Assembly: GCF_025465935.1 (NCBI RefSeq)
Contig: NZ_JANLNV010000058.1
Coordinates: 1 to 64,000, forward strand
Length of the DNA: 64,000 nucleotides
Origin: Pseudomonas sp. 7P_10.2_Bac1
GTDB lineage: Bacteria; Pseudomonadota; Gammaproteobacteria; Pseudomonadales; Pseudomonadaceae
Direction of reading: 5' to 3'
The notes beneath the pieces are model-generated. The model saw nothing but the letters and a program-made list of their open reading frames with translations, searched no databases and was not told the DNA's origin. Below are positions 36,002 to 45,596 of this stretch, in pieces (positions within the stretch are counted from its first letter, which is position 1; the number at the start of each line of letters is the position of its first letter). Position numbers and translations under genes: made by a program.

Positions 36002-37444
36002 ATGAGCAACTTTCATGAACAAGCCATGCGTTTTGTTTATCAACAAGTTCTACACCGGCTGTTGGGATTCTTTAATCGTCCCGAGCGCATCGCATTGCAG
36101 TTATTGGTCCAACGTATATTAGTCGCTGCAGGAGGGCTTGAGCGTATTGGACGTTATAGGGTGTTGGTGGTACATGAAGGCGGCAAAGAATGCGCTTACA
36201 CCTTGGCATTTCTGCGTGCTGCACAATTGAGTATTGCCGGGCGAACGCCGGAGACATTTGTGTTGCGTATTGCTGTATTACGTCAACCGCGGGTCACGGC
36301 CAAGGTCATGGAGCGAATACAGACACAATGCAATGAACTGTTTGTGTATGACGATCCTCGGGTGGAGCTGCTATTGGTGGACGAAACACAAGTCAGGCGT
36401 CTGGACAAACATATACCGGTGGCTTTCGAGCCACTGCCATCAGTCATGGACCGCACTCAAATCCTGATGTCGGGGCATGTTTGTGGAGGGGTGCCACGGG
36501 CGACGTTCTTCTATGGCGACCTGCTGTCACGGGCCAAGCTCTATTGGCGGGCTTGTGAGTGGGGCGAACCGGTTGATGCCTTGATTGATCGACGTCCGAG
36601 CGAACATCTGGGGCGTTACAGCCAATGGATACATCAAGTGGCACTGCAGCAGGGGCATGGGTTCACGAAGCTGTATTCACAAGGTTTTGATAGTGCCGTC
36701 AAGTTATGTTCGAAGCTCGATGATGACTTCAAACAGTGGTTGAACTTACCCGTACCGTTGAAGCCCACGTGTTCCCGTAATGCCTGCAATGAGGTCAACG
36801 TGATCAATGTGTTTGATTGCCTTTCTTATGAAACGGATATCTTGAGCTCACAGGTGCTGATGTTTGTAGAGGGGAACTGGAACATAAAAGTATTGGATGT
36901 CGAAGAGCCGCAGGCTGCCGTCGTTTTATTGTCCGCTCATCTGCAAGGACTTCGCGGTGTCTGTGACATGGGCGTTGAATACCATATAGGGGTGCATGAT
37001 TTTCTGCGTAAGGCCGCAACCGACAATCAGGCCAATGAGCGATATAAAGGGCAGTTGATCAAACAGTTGGTCAGCAATTTTAATACCCCAAAACGCATCG
37101 ACAATTTGCGTCAGACAATCACTCTCTATCTGGCTGAGTTGCATGGAGTGACAGATGAACACCTGATGTGCTTTTTGTATTCACCTTTTACTGACCAGGC
37201 CAGCGGCCTTGAACGTTTTTTACAGCAGTGCTATCCCGAAAAACAGCCTGCCAAGCATGCGTTGCGACAGGCCCTGATGGGCACTGGCGCGGTTTCAGAG
37301 GGCGACGTCGAGTGGCTTGAGTCGGTGAGCGGGCTTCCATTGTCGTCACTACAAGTGCTGTTCAATATGCCTAAAGCAGACTTCAAGTCCGGTAAATCCT
37401 TGCTGGCCAAACTCTGGGTACATGACCCGATCAACCCTCCCTGA
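36002..37444 (+). CDS. Hypothetical protein, 480 aa
   Basis: I do not recognise this protein. It starts at ATG 36002 with GGAGGAAT upstream. It is soluble, with no signal peptide. The N-terminal 40 residues are amphipathic helix, then an alpha/beta segment (YRVLVVHEGGKECAYTLAFL, AVLRQPRVTAKVMERIQ). Later there is a cysteine-containing PTCSRNACNEVNVINVF block and a helical C-terminal third. No catalytic motif is clear. It stands alone between the terminator at 35.7 kb and a REP-like sequence at 37.46 kb. Confidence 0.75.
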   Translation: MSNFHEQAMRFVYQQVLHRLLGFFNRPERIALQLLVQRILVAAGGLERIGRYRVLVVHEGGKECAYTLAFLRAAQLSIAGRTPETFVLRIAVLRQPRVTAKVMERIQTQCNELFVYDDPRVELLLVDETQVRRLDKHIPVAFEPLPSVMDRTQILMSGHVCGGVPRATFFYGDLLSRAKLYWRACEWGEPVDALIDRRPSEHLGRYSQWIHQVALQQGHGFTKLYSQGFDSAVKLCSKLDDDFKQWLNLPVPLKPTCSRNACNEVNVINVFDCLSYETDILSSQVLMFVEGNWNIKVLDVEEPQAAVVLLSAHLQGLRGVCDMGVEYHIGVHDFLRKAATDNQANERYKGQLIKQLVSNFNTPKRIDNLRQTITLYLAELHGVTDEHLMCFLYSPFTDQASGLERFLQQCYPEKQPAKHALRQALMGTGAVSEGDVEWLESVSGLPLSSLQVLFNMPKADFKSGKSLLAKLWVHDPINPP

Positions 37445-37449
37445 AACCG

Positions 37450-37525
37450 GTGCTAGCCTGAGCACGCTTGCTGGCGATCTTTGTATCGCTTGCGAGCTTG
37501 CTCTTGCAGGGACGCTGACAAACCA
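37450..37525. repeat. Degenerate REP-like palindrome
   Basis: The stretch GCTTGCTGGCGATC ... TCGCTTGCGAGCTTGCTC resembles the GCGAGCAAGCTCGCTCCC-type REP elements found elsewhere in this window, but with mismatches in the stem. Confidence 0.5.
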
Positions 37526-37605
37526 CTCATCCAATAGGGTTTGCCAGGACAATAGGCAAACTGCTATCTGTATGCATAACCAGTAACCAACGCCAGTGGT
37601 TTGTT

Positions 37606-39261
37606 GTGCCCGTGATTTCAGATCCCCTGCAAGATCCGTTTTATTACCTCAAAAACTTCCAGCACGTACTCGATTGGGTTGCGGCCCGCTATGACGACGT
37701 TTTGAGCGTCGATGAGCAGCAGTTCATTGCCGATTTCCGTCTATTGCCTGCTGCCTCGCAAGCGCTGTGGGTTCGCATGGTCATGCGCAAGGGGGCACAT
37801 TTTCGAGCCAGCAAGCTGAGTTATCCGGAGATCGGCGACATTCGGGCCGCTGCAGCAGCTCTGGTGACCAGTGGATGGGTGAATGATCAAGCGCCGCTGG
37901 CACTGGCCGAAGTGTTTGATGTGCTGACCAAGCCCGAAATACTGGAGCGCTTCAGAGCGCATATTGACCAGCCAAAAGGTAAAAAGACTGACTGGCTGGA
38001 ACAATTGTCGGCCGAATTCGCGGATCAACAAAGCCTGGGCGCGTGGCATCCCGAGCTGGATGAGCACCTCTATACCCTTAATTACCGGGACGTCAGCGAT
38101 CGTTTGCGGCTGATGTTCTTTGGCAATCTGAGCCAAGGCTGGCCAGATCTGGTGTTGGCTGATCTGGGGCTGTTGACCTACGAAACAGTGGCTTTCAGCC
38201 CAGAATCACGGGCCTTGCGCTGCCGGGAAGATATTGAAGGTTACTTGCACCTTTACGCTTGCCGCGAAGCCTTTGAAGCGGGAGGGGAGGTGCAGGCCAT
38301 ACAGGCCAGGGTGCTCGCCTACCATACGGATAACCGTTGGTTGCAACGCCGCCGTGCCCGTCTGCTGTTTCACATGGGGCAATACTACGAGCGGGCTGGT
38401 GAACTGGCCCAGGCTCTGGAGGTGTATCGCCATAGCCAGCACCCCGAGGCGCGTCTGCGCATGATCCGGGTGCATGAATTACTGGGCGAGTTTGCCCAGG
38501 CTATGGCGTTGGCCGAGCCTTCGCCTGAAGCCCCATTCACTGATGCCGAGCAACAGCAATTGCTGCGCATGCTCCCGCGGCTGCGCCGCAAGCTGGGGCT
38601 GGCGGCCCTTGAACGTCCCAAGGCGTTGCCAACCGAGCGGCTGGACCTGAGCCTTGAGCGCGATGAAGCGCTGTCGGTAGAGTTCAAGGTAGCGAGCCAT
38701 CTGCAAGCGCCTGAAGCGCCGGTGTATTACGTTGAAAACACCCTGATCAATGGTCTGTTTGGCCTGCTCTGCTGGCCAGCCATTTTTGCACCGCTACCGG
38801 GGGCGTTTTTCCACCCTTACCAGAGCGGCCCGGCCGATCTGCTGGAGCAGGACTTCTTCGCCCGGCGTGCCGACGTGTTCGAGGCCTGTTTCGCCCAACT
38901 CGACAGCGGCGATTACCAGAACACGATTCGCGCGACCTACACGGCCAAATTCGGCGTGCAGTCACCTTTTGTGGCCTGGGATTATGTGAGCCAAACCCTG
39001 CTGGAGGATGCCTTGCTGTGCTTGCCGCCTGAGCACTTGAAAGTGTGGTTCCGGCGCTTGTTGCAAGACATCAAGACCAACCGGGCCGGCATGCCCGACC
39101 TGATTCAGTTTTGGCCGGCGCAAAGGGCTTACCGCATGATCGAAGTCAAAGGCCCAGGCGACCGTCTGCAAGACAACCAACTGCGCTGGCTCGCACTGTG
39201 TGAGCAACATCAAATGCCGGTCACCGTGTGTTACGTGCAATGGCAGGAACACGTCGCTTGA
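37606..39261 (+). CDS. VRR-NUC domain nuclease (FAN1-like)
   Basis: The protein has 551 aa with a GTG start (GTG 37612 is also possible). The C-terminal 90 residues carry the VRR-NUC nuclease signature: GMPDLIQFWPA, the EVKGPGD catalytic block, QLRWLALCEQH and CYVQW. The N-terminal region with helical and TPR-like segments fits the FAN1/KIAA1018 family, structure-specific nucleases in crosslink repair. The downstream helicase gene overlaps its end, so the two are co-translated and probably act together in DNA repair. Confidence 0.88.
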   Translation: MPVISDPLQDPFYYLKNFQHVLDWVAARYDDVLSVDEQQFIADFRLLPAASQALWVRMVMRKGAHFRASKLSYPEIGDIRAAAAALVTSGWVNDQAPLALAEVFDVLTKPEILERFRAHIDQPKGKKTDWLEQLSAEFADQQSLGAWHPELDEHLYTLNYRDVSDRLRLMFFGNLSQGWPDLVLADLGLLTYETVAFSPESRALRCREDIEGYLHLYACREAFEAGGEVQAIQARVLAYHTDNRWLQRRRARLLFHMGQYYERAGELAQALEVYRHSQHPEARLRMIRVHELLGEFAQAMALAEPSPEAPFTDAEQQQLLRMLPRLRRKLGLAALERPKALPTERLDLSLERDEALSVEFKVASHLQAPEAPVYYVENTLINGLFGLLCWPAIFAPLPGAFFHPYQSGPADLLEQDFFARRADVFEACFAQLDSGDYQNTIRATYTAKFGVQSPFVAWDYVSQTLLEDALLCLPPEHLKVWFRRLLQDIKTNRAGMPDLIQFWPAQRAYRMIEVKGPGDRLQDNQLRWLALCEQHQMPVTVCYVQWQEHVA

Positions 39262-41510
39262 GTTATCGCGTAGCCGTGCGCGCCTTGTGTGAGTTCACCG
39301 CCAAGGTCGGTGATCTGGACTTGCGCTTTACCCCGTCGCCCACGGCCCAGCAGGGTATTGCCGGGCATCGGACGGTGGCCTCCCGGCGCAGTGCCGGGTA
39401 TCAGGCTGAAGTGAGTCTTGAAGGCCAGTACCAGGGCTTGACGGTACGCGGGCGTGCAGATGGTTATGACCCGCAGGAAAACGTGCTCGAGGAAGTGAAA
39501 ACCTTTCGTGGCGACTTTGCCTCGATCCCGGCCAATCATCGCCAATTGCACTGGGCTCAGGCCCGGGTCTATGGCTGGTTGCTGTGCCAGAGCCTGCAAC
39601 TGCCCAAGGTCAATCTGGCGCTGGTGTATTTCGACATCGTGAGTGAGAAGGAGACCCGTATCGAAGAAACCTGGAGCGCCGCCGACCTGGAGTCTTTCTT
39701 CGTTCAGCAATGCTCGTTGTTTTTAAAATGGGCCGAGCAAGAGGTTGACCATCGCCAGTCTCGTGATGCGGCGGCGCAGCAGTTGGTGTTCCCGCATGCA
39801 CAGTTTCGCACCGGGCAACGCAGCTTGGCCGAGGCGGTGTACAAGACCGCCAGCGGAGGCCGCTGTCTGATGGCCCAGGCGCCGACCGGCATCGGCAAAA
39901 CCATTGGCACCTTGTTTCCCTTGATCAAGGCCATGCCCAGGCAGCAACTGGATACCTTGCTGTTTCTGACCGCCAAGACCCCGGGCCGCAAATTGGCGCT
40001 GGATGCCGCGCAGGTGTTGTTTGCAGGAGGTGCTGAAACACCCTTGCGGGTGCTGGAGTTGGTCGCGCGGGACAAGGCCTGCGAATACCCGGAAAACGCC
40101 TGCAATGGTGACGCCTGCCCACTTGCCAAGGGTTTCTATGATCGTTTGCCTACCGCGCGTCAGGCAGCGGTGGCCCACGCGCGACTGGACCAGCAGGCAC
40201 TGCGCAGTATTGCCTTGCAACATCAAGTCTGCCCGTACTACCTGAGCCAGGAAATGGCCCGCTGGTCAGATCTGGTGATTGCCGACTACAACTATTACTT
40301 CGACTTCACGGCGCTGTTGTATGGTCTGGCTCAGGCCAACCAGTGGCGGGTTGCGACGCTGGTGGATGAGGCGCACAACCTGGTGGAACGGGCCAGGCAG
40401 ATGTACAGCGCCAGCCTTGATCAGCACACACTCAATACCGTGCGCCAGAACGCTCCAGCGCCGCTGGACAAACCCTTCAAGCGCCTGAACCGCGAGTGGA
40501 ACGCGCTGCACAAGGATCAGTCCGGGCCTTATCAGGTTCACCCGCAACTGCCCGCCAAGTGGCTCAACGCCTTGTCTGGGTGCGTGACTGCAATCGGTGA
40601 CTACCTCAACGATCATCCTCAAGGGCTGAGCGGTCCTCTGCAGGCCTTTTATTTTGAGGCGCTACAGTTCAACCGGGTCGCAGAGCTGTTTGATGCGCAC
40701 TTTTTGTTCGATGTCAGCGTGCGCGACGTTGGCAAGCGGCGTTTGTCGCAGCTCAACATTCGCAATATCGTACCGGCTGGGTTTATTGGCCCGCGGCTGG
40801 CCAGTGCGCACAGTAATGTCCTGTTCTCGGCTACGCTGAGCCCGCGTGGCTACTACGCCAACCTGCTGGGCTTGCCTGAGGATACGGTGTGGATCGACGT
40901 TGAATCGCCATTTAGCGCCGAGCAACTCTCAGTACAGGTGGTTAGCCAGATTTCCACCCGCTATGTACACCGCGAGGCCTCCCTGGCGCCGATTGTTAAG
41001 TTGATCGCTGACCAGTTCCAGCGGCGTCCCGGTAACTACCTGGCGTTTTTCAGCAGTTTTGACTACCTGCAACAAGTGGCGCAACGGCTGGCAGAGCGGC
41101 ATCCGCAGGTACCACAGTGGCTGCAATCCCGGCGGATGGATGAAGCCGCGCGCCAGGCTTTTCTTGATCAGTTCACCTTGTCCAGTCAGGGGGTTGGCTT
41201 TGCCGTCCTGGGCGGAGCATTTGGCGAAGGTATCGACTTGCCGGGCACACGCTTGATCGGGGCATTTGTAGCCACGCTGGGCTTGGCGCAATTGAACCCG
41301 GTCAACGAGCAGATCAAACAGCGCATGGCCCGTTTGTTTGGGGCAGGGTATGACTACACCTACCTATATCCGGGGGTGCAAAAAGTGGTGCAAGCAGCAG
41401 GACGGGTGATCCGCACCCAAAGTGATCAGGGCACCTTGTTCTTGATCGACGATCGTTTTGCCGACCCCAAGGTGCAACAGTTATTGCCAACGTGGTGGCA
41501 ATTGGGCTGA
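39258..41510 (+). CDS. DinG/XPD-like ATP-dependent DNA helicase
   Basis: The protein has about 750 aa. TTG 39258 overlaps the nuclease stop and gives the SYRVAVRALCEFTAKVGD start I expect for the family; ATG 39240 is an alternative. Walker A is APTGIGKT, Walker B region DEAH in LVDEAHNLV, and the C-terminal helicase motif is QAAGRVIRT. Cysteines in KACEYPENACNGDAC and QHQVCPYY match an iron-sulphur cluster domain of the XPD family. An N-terminal PD-(D/E)XK-like segment (EEVKTFRGDF) suggests a nuclease-helicase. Confidence 0.9.
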   Translation: MSYRVAVRALCEFTAKVGDLDLRFTPSPTAQQGIAGHRTVASRRSAGYQAEVSLEGQYQGLTVRGRADGYDPQENVLEEVKTFRGDFASIPANHRQLHWAQARVYGWLLCQSLQLPKVNLALVYFDIVSEKETRIEETWSAADLESFFVQQCSLFLKWAEQEVDHRQSRDAAAQQLVFPHAQFRTGQRSLAEAVYKTASGGRCLMAQAPTGIGKTIGTLFPLIKAMPRQQLDTLLFLTAKTPGRKLALDAAQVLFAGGAETPLRVLELVARDKACEYPENACNGDACPLAKGFYDRLPTARQAAVAHARLDQQALRSIALQHQVCPYYLSQEMARWSDLVIADYNYYFDFTALLYGLAQANQWRVATLVDEAHNLVERARQMYSASLDQHTLNTVRQNAPAPLDKPFKRLNREWNALHKDQSGPYQVHPQLPAKWLNALSGCVTAIGDYLNDHPQGLSGPLQAFYFEALQFNRVAELFDAHFLFDVSVRDVGKRRLSQLNIRNIVPAGFIGPRLASAHSNVLFSATLSPRGYYANLLGLPEDTVWIDVESPFSAEQLSVQVVSQISTRYVHREASLAPIVKLIADQFQRRPGNYLAFFSSFDYLQQVAQRLAERHPQVPQWLQSRRMDEAARQAFLDQFTLSSQGVGFAVLGGAFGEGIDLPGTRLIGAFVATLGLAQLNPVNEQIKQRMARLFGAGYDYTYLYPGVQKVVQAAGRVIRTQSDQGTLFLIDDRFADPKVQQLLPTWWQLG

Positions 41511-41570
41511 TGGCCAGGCATGTGCCACACTGCCGGGAACAGCCCCTAATCAACCTACCGAGACCTGCTT

Positions 41571-41960
41571 ATGAGCATCAAACGTTACGGTACTGGCGCA
41601 GTGGGCGCCGGTGGTCAACCCTTGCCCTTCGCCCGTGCTGTCGAGGCCGACGGCTGGCTGCACGTCTCAGGTCAGGTGGCCATGGAGAACGGCGAAATCA
41701 TCCATGGCGGGATTGTCGAGCAAACCCATAAAACCATGCAGAACCTGATCGCGATTCTTGAAGAGGCCGGTTATGGCCTCGAAGATGTCGTGCGGGCCGG
41801 TGTGTGGCTGCAAGACCCGCGCGACTTCTGGAGTTTCAACAAGGTCTTTGCCTCGTACTTCAAAAGTGAGCATGCCCCGGCCCGTGCTTGTGTGCAGGCC
41901 ATGATGATGGTCGATTGCAAAGTCGAGATCGACTGCATTGCCTACAAAGCCAAGGTCTGA
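41571..41960 (+). CDS. RidA/YjgF family protein
   Basis: The protein has 129 aa. It is a RidA-like trimeric enamine/imine deaminase with the family pattern GQVAMENGEIIHGGIVEQT, LEEAGYGLEDVVRAGVWL and the C-terminal PARACVQAM, where the Arg binds the substrate carboxylate. It lies 16 bp before the DSD1-type gene, so it may remove reactive imines produced by that amino-acid enzyme. Confidence 0.92.
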   Translation: MSIKRYGTGAVGAGGQPLPFARAVEADGWLHVSGQVAMENGEIIHGGIVEQTHKTMQNLIAILEEAGYGLEDVVRAGVWLQDPRDFWSFNKVFASYFKSEHAPARACVQAMMMVDCKVEIDCIAYKAKV

Positions 41961-41976
41961 CAGACGAGGTCTTCCG

Positions 41977-43188
41977 ATGCCATTGAACACTGCCCTAGTG
42001 CCCAAAGGGGCTGCCAGCGTCACCGATAATCTGCTGCGTGACGTCAGCTTGCCCGCCCTGGTGATCCACCGCTCAGCGCTGGACCATAACCTTCGCTGGA
42101 TGCAGGATTTCGTGAGCCGCAGCGGCGCAGTCCTGGCCCCGCACGGCAAGACCAGCATGGCGGGGGCCCTGTTCCGTCGCCAGTTGGCGCAGGGCGCCTG
42201 GGGCATGACCTTGGGGACTGCCGTGCAGACCCGTGCTGCGTATGCAGCAGGCGTACGCCGGGTGCTGCTGGCCAACCAGTTGGTGGGCCGACCTAACATG
42301 GCGCTGATTGCCGAGCTGCAAAACGACCCGGCGTTCGAGTTCTATTGCATGGTGGATCACCCCGACAACGTCGCGGCGCTTGGCGCCTATTTTGCCGAGC
42401 GGGGTCAACGCCTCAACGTCATGATCGAATACGGCATCGTGGGCGGGCGTTGTGGTTGCCGTACCGAAGAAGAAGTGCTGGCACTGGCGGCGGCGATCAA
42501 TGCCCAGCCAGCCCTCGCACTGACGGGGATCGAAGGCTACGAGGGAGTGATTCGTGGTGACCAGGCGATCAGCGAGATTCGTGCGTTCGCCGCGTCATTG
42601 GTAAGGCTGGCCTTGCAACTGCAAGCAGATGGCGCGTTTGCACTGGACACGCCGATCATCACCGCATCGGGCTCGGCCTGGTATGACTTGATCGCCGAAG
42701 CATTCGCCGCCGAGTCTGCCAGCGGACGCTTCCTCAGCGTTCTTCGCCCCGGCAGTTATGTGGTGCATGACCACGGCATCTACAAAGACGCGCAGTGCTG
42801 TGTGCTGGAGCGACGCGGCGATCTGCACGAAGGCTTGCGCCCGGCATTGGAGGTCTGGGCTCACGTGCAATCGCTGCCAGAGCCGGGCTTTGCCGTAGTG
42901 GCCTTGGGTAAACGCGACGTGGCCTACGATGCGGGCTTGCCGATGCCGTTGAAACGTTACCGCGAAGGCGTCGTACCTGCCGTGAGCGACGACATCAGCG
43001 ACTGCCGAGTGACTGCCGTCATGGACCAGCACGCCTTCATGACTGTCGCGCCGGGCATTGAACTGAACATTGGCGACATTATCAGCTTTGGCACCTCACA
43101 CCCGTGCCTGACCTTCGATAAATGGCGCCGTGGTTGCCTGGTGGACGAACAATTCAATGTGGTTGAAACCATCGACATCGAGTTCTGA
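41977..43188 (+). CDS. DSD1-type PLP enzyme (D-threonine aldolase/D-amino-acid deaminase family)
   Basis: The protein has 403 aa; ATG 41977 with GACGAGG upstream. It is an alanine-racemase-like barrel with the PLP lysine in LAPHGKTSMAGALF. The C-terminal metal-site block is DQHAFM, with the Cys near SFGTSHPCLTF typical of DSD1/D-threonine aldolases. Members deaminate D-serine or D-threonine or split 3-hydroxy D-amino acids. The RidA gene next to it supports a deaminase that produces imines. Confidence 0.88.
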   Translation: MPLNTALVPKGAASVTDNLLRDVSLPALVIHRSALDHNLRWMQDFVSRSGAVLAPHGKTSMAGALFRRQLAQGAWGMTLGTAVQTRAAYAAGVRRVLLANQLVGRPNMALIAELQNDPAFEFYCMVDHPDNVAALGAYFAERGQRLNVMIEYGIVGGRCGCRTEEEVLALAAAINAQPALALTGIEGYEGVIRGDQAISEIRAFAASLVRLALQLQADGAFALDTPIITASGSAWYDLIAEAFAAESASGRFLSVLRPGSYVVHDHGIYKDAQCCVLERRGDLHEGLRPALEVWAHVQSLPEPGFAVVALGKRDVAYDAGLPMPLKRYREGVVPAVSDDISDCRVTAVMDQHAFMTVAPGIELNIGDIISFGTSHPCLTFDKWRRGCLVDEQFNVVETIDIEF

Positions 43189-43224
43189 TCGCCCCTGTCA
43201 AACGCCGCATGATCAGCTTTCGCA

Positions 43225-43259
43225 GGCTGCGATCTATTGATCCTTCAAAGATCGCAGCC
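43225..43259. repeat. REP-type palindrome
   Basis: A perfect 11-bp inverted repeat GGCTGCGATCT / AGATCGCAGCC around a 13-nt loop, located between converging genes. It is a common Pseudomonas intergenic palindrome and may also end transcription. Confidence 0.8.
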
Positions 43260-43300
43260 AAAGTGACTTAGCAGCATCTGGCCGCTTCGTGGGCAAGGGA

Positions 43301-43576
43301 TCAGTCGCGGAAAAACACCTGCACCAGGTGGTACCCAAACTTGCTCTTCACCGGGCCATGCACCACCCGCAGTGGCTTTTTGAAAATGATCTGATCAATC
43401 ACGCCCACCATTTGCCCCGGACGCACCTCTCCCAAATCCCCCCCGCGTTTGCCGGACGGGCACGTAGAGAACTTTTTGGCCAACACATCGAAGGCTTCGC
43501 CTTTGGCGATGCGCTGCTTGAGCGACTCGGCTTCTTCGGCGGTTTTCACCAGAATATGGCGAGCTTGAGCTTTCAT
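43301..43576 (-). CDS. ppiC: Peptidyl-prolyl isomerase, parvulin type
   Basis: The protein has 91 aa. It is a single-domain parvulin: ARHILVKTAEEAE, FDVLAKKFSTCPSGKRGGDLGEV and the C-terminal VKSKFGYHLVQV with the active-site His pair. No signal peptide is present, so it is cytoplasmic, as for PpiC. The start at 43576 (MKAQARHIL) was chosen over 43594 because the family begins there. Confidence 0.92.
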   Translation of the reverse strand: MKAQARHILVKTAEEAESLKQRIAKGEAFDVLAKKFSTCPSGKRGGDLGEVRPGQMVGVIDQIIFKKPLRVVHGPVKSKFGYHLVQVFFRD

Positions 43577-43621
43577 AAGACCTATACCTTGCAACTGTGG
43601 AGCATTTTTCGAGGGCGCGGA

Positions 43622-45355
43622 TTATGCCTGAGTTTTGTCCTGGTAGCGCGGCAAGTGCAAACGCACCCGGGTGCCGCTCCCACTTTCACTGATAATGCTC
43701 ACATGCCCGCCGGACTGTTGCGCAAACCCGTAAATCATCGACAGCCCCAGCCCTGTACCTTGGCCCACCGGCTTGGTGGTGAAGAAGGGATCAAAGGCCT
43801 TGGACAGTATTTGCGGCGTCATGCCCGAGCCATTGTCGCTGACCTCAAACATCACATATTCGCCAGCCTTGATGGGTTCCAGGGTGCTGGTATGGCTATC
43901 GGTGAGGTAGGCATTGGCGGTTTTGACCACCAGTTCACCCCCGTCGGGCATGGCATCGCGGGCATTGATGATCAGGTTGAGCAGGGCGCTTTCCAGTTGC
44001 CCGCTGTCGGTATTGACCGCCCAGATGTCGTCGCCCAACTCGACACGCAAGTCGATGAGGGCGCCTTTGGTACTGCTGAACAGTGCTTGGAGCGAACTCA
44101 CCAGTTGGTTGGGGTCCAGCGGCCTGCGGTCCAGTGACTGGCGGCGAGAAAAAGCCAGCAGACGATGGGTCAGCGCCGCCGCGCGTTGCGCCGAAGACAC
44201 GGCGGCATCGGTGAACCGGCCCACTTCCGTGATGCGCCCCGCGGCTATGTAGCGCTTCATCAAGTCCAGGCTGCCGAGAATTCCGGTGAGCATATTGTTG
44301 AAGTCGTGGGCGATCCCGCCGGTCAACTGGCCGACGGCCTCCATTTTTTGTGCGTGGCGCAAGGCCTCTTCGGCGCGTTCCCGTTCTTGCATTTCGCGCT
44401 GCAGTTGCACGTTGGCCTCGGCCAAGGCCTGGGTGCGTTGAGCCACGCGTTCTTCAAGGGTTTCATTGAGATTGAGCAAAGCCTGTTCGGTTTTTTTGCG
44501 CTCGGTAATGTCCAGCGCCGCGCCCATAAAGCGCTGAACGCTGCCCGGACCACCCGAAAAACACCGACCCCGGGCGAAAATCCAGCGTACCTTGCCGTCC
44601 AGGTTCTGCAGACGGTATTCCTGGGCGTACTCGCCGTTGCTCAATACACAGTCTTTGATCGAGCGGGTCAGCAGCCCACGGTCTTCAGGGTGTACACCCT
44701 GCAAATAGGCAGTAATCGGCAGTTGCCCGGACAGTTGTGGTTCGATGCCGTGCATTTGTGCGAAACGGCTATCGGTCACGAACAGATCCTGATCGATATT
44801 CCAGTCCCAGGTGCCGACGCCATTGGTGGCGGTCAGTGCCAGTTGCAAACGTTCCTCGGTGTCATGCTGCGCCTTGCGACTGGCCAGCGAGCGTTGCCGC
44901 AGCTTGATTGCGGTGCGCCTGCGACGTGAAGTCTTTACCGCCGTCATCAGGATGCCCGCCACATTGGCCTGTTCGTCATGTATGGGGCTGAAAGTCAGAT
45001 CCAACCACAGTTCGGTGGCGTGTTTGTGGTCCGGGTAGAGAAAGTACTGATCCAGATACGAACGACTTTGACCCGCCTGTACCGCGGCAATCACGGGGCG
45101 ACTGAACTCCGCGTATTCAGGCCAGCTGAAATGCACTGGCTGGGCAAAACCGGCCGGGTGTTTGTTCCCCGCCAAGGCCGCAAAACTGTCGTTGTACAGT
45201 TGTGTCAACTCATCTCCCCACAGCAGCAACATCGGCATGGGGGAGTGCATGACCATTTGCGCACTGGTGCGCAGGCTGTGTGGCCAGTCAGTGACAGGGC
45301 CCAAAGGGCTGCGTGCCAACGCCGCGAGTTGGCGGTCTGAAAAAACGGCGCTCAT
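43622..45355 (-). CDS. PAS-containing sensor histidine kinase
   Basis: The protein has 577 aa. It has an N-terminal PAS-like domain (about 20-145), a second PAS/PAC domain (about 165-295), a coiled coil ([20 protein letters not shown]) and HisKA with the H-box [11 protein letters not shown]. The HATPase ends in [19 protein letters not shown]. It has no membrane helices and no receiver domain. No response regulator is adjacent, so the partner is elsewhere. It is divergent from the porin gene. Confidence 0.9.
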   Translation of the reverse strand: MSAVFSDRQLAALARSPLGPVTDWPHSLRTSAQMVMHSPMPMLLLWGDELTQLYNDSFAALAGNKHPAGFAQPVHFSWPEYAEFSRPVIAAVQAGQSRSYLDQYFLYPDHKHATELWLDLTFSPIHDEQANVAGILMTAVKTSRRRRTAIKLRQRSLASRKAQHDTEERLQLALTATNGVGTWDWNIDQDLFVTDSRFAQMHGIEPQLSGQLPITAYLQGVHPEDRGLLTRSIKDCVLSNGEYAQEYRLQNLDGKVRWIFARGRCFSGGPGSVQRFMGAALDITERKKTEQALLNLNETLEERVAQRTQALAEANVQLQREMQERERAEEALRHAQKMEAVGQLTGGIAHDFNNMLTGILGSLDLMKRYIAAGRITEVGRFTDAAVSSAQRAAALTHRLLAFSRRQSLDRRPLDPNQLVSSLQALFSSTKGALIDLRVELGDDIWAVNTDSGQLESALLNLIINARDAMPDGGELVVKTANAYLTDSHTSTLEPIKAGEYVMFEVSDNGSGMTPQILSKAFDPFFTTKPVGQGTGLGLSMIYGFAQQSGGHVSIISESGSGTRVRLHLPRYQDKTQA

Positions 45356-45596
45356 GGAAAAGTCCCGAGTGTGAAACTGAAAGAGGTGTATTTAATGCTG
45401 GATAGCGGCTAAAGGCTATTAATGATCTTGAGAAGCCCGATCTTGAGCGTGCGACTAAGGTCGAATGAGTGTCCAGCATAGCCTTTCGTACAATTGCGCC
45501 CCTTTTTTAAACGCAATGGACTCGCTTCGGTATTCCACCGCAGGTGCGCCTTCCCTTGTTTTTGTTGTGCGAAAGATTCGCTGCTGGAGCTTGTAC

